DNA of 7,565 nucleotides from positions 11,182 through 18,746 of the forward strand of contig DKQG01000028.1 in assembly GCA_002471575.1 (NCBI GenBank). The letters are read 5' to 3'. Origin of the DNA: Alphaproteobacteria bacterium UBA7314 (GTDB taxonomy: Bacteria; Pseudomonadota; Alphaproteobacteria; MPNO01; UBA830). Below are positions 6,544 through 7,565 of the stretch, one piece after another (positions within the stretch are counted from its first letter, which is position 1; each line of letters starts with the position of its first letter). The notes under the pieces are model-generated. The model made no database searches. It was given only the letters and a program-made list of their open reading frames with translations, and was not told where the DNA came from. A program made the translations under genes and the position numbers.

Positions 6544-6816
6544 GTGAACAAAAATGATCTCGTGGCTGCCGTGGCTGACGGTGCAGAACTCTCTAAGGCA
6601 GATGCAGCTAAAGCTGTCGACGCAGTGTTTGACTCAATTACCGGTTCCCTTAAAGGCGGGGGAGAAGTCCGTCTAGTTGGCTTTGGAACTTTCAGCGTTG
6701 CAAACCGGAAAGCTTCCACGGGTCGCAATCCGCGTACCGGCGAAGCGATACAGATCCCGGCTTCCAAACAGCCGAAGTTCAAAGCAGGTAAAGGTCTGAA
6801 GGACGCGGTCAACTAA
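6544..6816 (+). CDS. hup: DNA-binding protein HU
   Basis: HU is a small basic dimeric protein that bends DNA and shapes the nucleoid. The 90-residue protein starting at GTG 6544 begins MNKNDLVAAVAD, the usual HU N-terminus, and has the full family length. The core VGFGTF is at 45-50, and the DNA-binding arm carries Arg61-Asn62-Pro63, where the proline is the one that wedges into DNA in known HU structures. The family-typical end KFKAGKGLKDAVN closes it. An in-frame ATG at 6520 would add MHDLKGRV, which is not typical and lacks a good ribosome-binding site. By contrast, AAAGGG (6532-6537) sits six bases before the GTG. The gene has its own promoter and terminator and follows lon, as hupB does in many Proteobacteria. 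HU rather than IHF is likely from the start and the arm sequence. Confidence 0.95.
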   Translation: MNKNDLVAAVADGAELSKADAAKAVDAVFDSITGSLKGGGEVRLVGFGTFSVANRKASTGRNPRTGEAIQIPASKQPKFKAGKGLKDAVN

Positions 6817-6843
6817 ACCGCTTCGTCTCAGCGAACTGATCTG

Positions 6844-6875
6844 CCGGCCGCCTTCGGGCGGCCGGTTTTGTTTTT
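6844..6875 (+). terminator. Strong intrinsic terminator after hup
   Basis: A perfect nine-base-pair stem, CCGGCCGCC (6844-6852) with GGCGGCCGG (6857-6865), closes a stable TTCG tetraloop and is followed by TTTTGTTTTT (6866-6875). It begins 27 bases after the hup stop. Confidence 0.95.
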
Positions 6876-6887
6876 GGATATGTGCTG

Positions 6888-6916
6888 TGGAAAACGTGTC
6901 GGCCATTCGTTATACA
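6888..6916 (+). promoter_or_regulatory. Candidate promoter for tRNA-Val
   Basis: TGGAAA (6888-6893), a 17-base spacer and TATACA (6911-6916) each match four of six consensus positions. It lies between the hup terminator and the tRNA. Transcription would start at about 6922-6924, leaving almost no 5' leader before the mature tRNA at 6925. Confidence 0.5.
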
Positions 6917-6924
6917 AGCGGTGA

Positions 6925-7000
6925 GGGCGGTTAGCTCAGCTGGCAGAGCGTCACGTTTACACCGTGAATGTCGGCGGTTCGAACCCGTCACCGCCCACCA
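6925..7000 (+). tRNA. tRNA-Val (anticodon UAC)
   Basis: This is a complete 76-base tRNA with encoded CCA at 6998-7000. Acceptor GGGCGGT (6925-6931) pairs with ACCGCCC, discriminator A6997. The anticodon stem TCACG/CGTGA encloses loop TTTACAC, placing TAC at 6958-6960, which reads GUN valine codons. A T6 run starts three bases after the CCA (7003-7008); whether it ends transcription is unclear because the next gene begins at 7037. Confidence 0.97.
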
Positions 7001-7036
7001 AATTTTTTGCACCATCGACAGACAGGGGCTGAATTC

Positions 7037-7414
7037 ATGTCCGACAGCGATATTGCCGAACTCCGGGATCTTGAAGAACGCCGATACGCCGCCATGAAGG
7101 CCGGCGACATTGATGTGCTGGAAGAGCTACTTCACGACGAACTCGCCTATATGCACTCGACTGGAGATCTGGAGTCCAAAGAGGGGTATCTTGGCGGACT
7201 GCGTGCCGGAACATCGGCATATAAACGGATCGAATATGACGATCAGACGATCCGCGTTCATGACGATCTCGCCATGGTGTTTCATCATCTTGTTGCGGAT
7301 GCCGTGTTCGAAGGGAGCGATCGCCATCTCGACAACCGGCTACTGGCTGTTTGGTCCCGAGACGGCGGCAAATGGCGTATGATCGGGCTTCAGTCTGGGC
7401 CGGCGGTCAAATAG
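7037..7414 (+). CDS. NTF2-like (SnoaL/DUF4440-type) protein of unknown function
   Basis: The 125-residue protein looks like the cone-shaped NTF2-like fold of the SnoaL/DUF4440 group. It has an N-terminal helix (DIAELRDLEERRYAAMKAGD), a DLESKEGYLGGL segment, alternating strands, and a closing LLAVWSRDGGKWRMIGLQSG that is typical of the group. Members include isomerases, dehydratases and many proteins with no known reaction, so no function can be given. No signal peptide or membrane segment is visible, suggesting a cytosolic location. The ATG at 7037 follows AGGGG (7024-7028) by eight bases. A longer frame back to 6968 would start inside tRNA-Val and is rejected. The gene sits between tRNA-Val and tRNA-Asp with only 36 bases upstream and no visible promoter, so it may be transcribed through the tRNA. 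Confidence 0.85.
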   Translation: MSDSDIAELRDLEERRYAAMKAGDIDVLEELLHDELAYMHSTGDLESKEGYLGGLRAGTSAYKRIEYDDQTIRVHDDLAMVFHHLVADAVFEGSDRHLDNRLLAVWSRDGGKWRMIGLQSGPAVK

Positions 7415-7458
7415 AGTGTCAACAGACGTTTCCGAGGATGAACATAGCTAATGGTGTG

Positions 7459-7487
7459 TTGACGCCACGGCCTGGCTGCATTACATC
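7459..7487 (+). promoter_or_regulatory. Candidate promoter for tRNA-Asp
   Basis: TTGACG (7459-7464) matches five of six -35 positions. It is followed by a 17-base spacer and TACATC (7482-7487), a weak -10. Transcription would start near 7494, about 20 bases before tRNA-Asp. The -35 lies in the right arm of an inverted repeat: GTCAACA (7418-7424) with TGTTGAC (7457-7463). Confidence 0.5.
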
Positions 7488-7494
7488 ATCTCGC

Positions 7495-7508
7495 CTCGCG
7501 TTCGCGAG
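7495..7508 (+). other. Hairpin just upstream of tRNA-Asp
   Basis: CTCGC (7495-7499) pairs with GCGAG (7504-7508) around the loop GTTC. It would lie in the short 5' leader of the tRNA precursor, five bases before the mature end, where RNase P cuts. It may simply be a leader structure. Confidence 0.3.
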
Positions 7509-7513
7509 AATGC

Positions 7514-7565
7514 GGGGGTGTAGCTCAGCTGGTTAGAGCGCTGGCCTGTCACGCCAGAGGCCGCG
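7514..7565 (+). tRNA. tRNA-Asp (anticodon GUC), partial, cut by the window end
   Basis: The 5' part of a tRNA is present: acceptor strand GGGGGTG (7514-7520), TA, and D-arm GCTCAGCTGGTTAGAGC. The anticodon stem CTGGC/GCCAG (7541-7545 and 7553-7557) closes loop CTGTCAC, which places GTC at 7548-7550. The T-arm and 3' acceptor strand lie beyond the window. The start was set by counting seven acceptor bases back from the conserved TA before the D-stem. Confidence 0.93.

Noticed and set aside
6968..7036. Upstream extension of the NTF2-like gene
   Set aside because: The longer start lies inside tRNA-Val; the ATG at 7037 has a good ribosome-binding site and gives a normal-length family member.
1..7565. 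Mobile element, phage, CRISPR or defence system in the window
   Set aside because: No transposase, integrase, spaced direct repeats or defence-type domains are present. tRNAs are common integration sites, but I see no partial tRNA duplicate (attachment repeat) in the window.

Overview
The window reads as the conserved protein quality-control locus of an alphaproteobacterium, possibly Rhodospirillales-like (an inference from protein style and gene order, not proven). The order is tRNA-Leu, tig, clpP, clpX, lon, a HU gene (hup), tRNA-Val, a small NTF2-like gene, then tRNA-Asp cut by the window end. Every confident gene is on the + strand. The core order tig-clpP-clpX-lon-hup is widespread in Proteobacteria, and flanking tRNAs are familiar in Alphaproteobacteria.

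Left part (1-2289): a complete tRNA-Leu(UAG) lies 62 bases before tig, which encodes trigger factor, the ribosome-bound chaperone. It ends in an unusually lysine-rich tail encoded by a purine-rich, slippage-prone stretch. After 81 bases, which hold a perfect 7-bp hairpin, comes clpP with an intact Ser-His-Asp triad.

Middle (2290-6266): a 210-base gap separates clpP from clpX. It holds a weak CtrA-like half-site pair and a 43-codon ORF whose stop overlaps the clpX start. ClpX has all its expected motifs, including the loop that docks on ClpP. A 95-base gap then carries a good candidate heat-shock (sigma-32) promoter for lon, overlapping a weaker sigma-70 match, and a small leader hairpin. Lon is complete, with ATPase and Ser-Lys protease motifs intact.

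Right part (6267-7565): lon ends at a strong intrinsic terminator. A second terminator follows about 80 bases later, with a nested palindrome between them. HU then has its own sigma-70-like promoter and a very strong terminator. tRNA-Val(UAC) has its own promoter. A 125-residue NTF2-like protein of unknown role starts only 36 bases after this tRNA and has no visible promoter. tRNA-Asp(GUC) has a promoter and starts just before the window ends.

Together the genes cover folding of new chains (trigger factor), regulated proteolysis (ClpXP and Lon) and nucleoid structure (HU). I found no CRISPR array, insertion sequence, phage gene, toxin-antitoxin pair or obviously new system. The items worth a second look are small: regulatory structures, one possible short ORF, a possible frameshift site, and the small gene lodged between two tRNAs.
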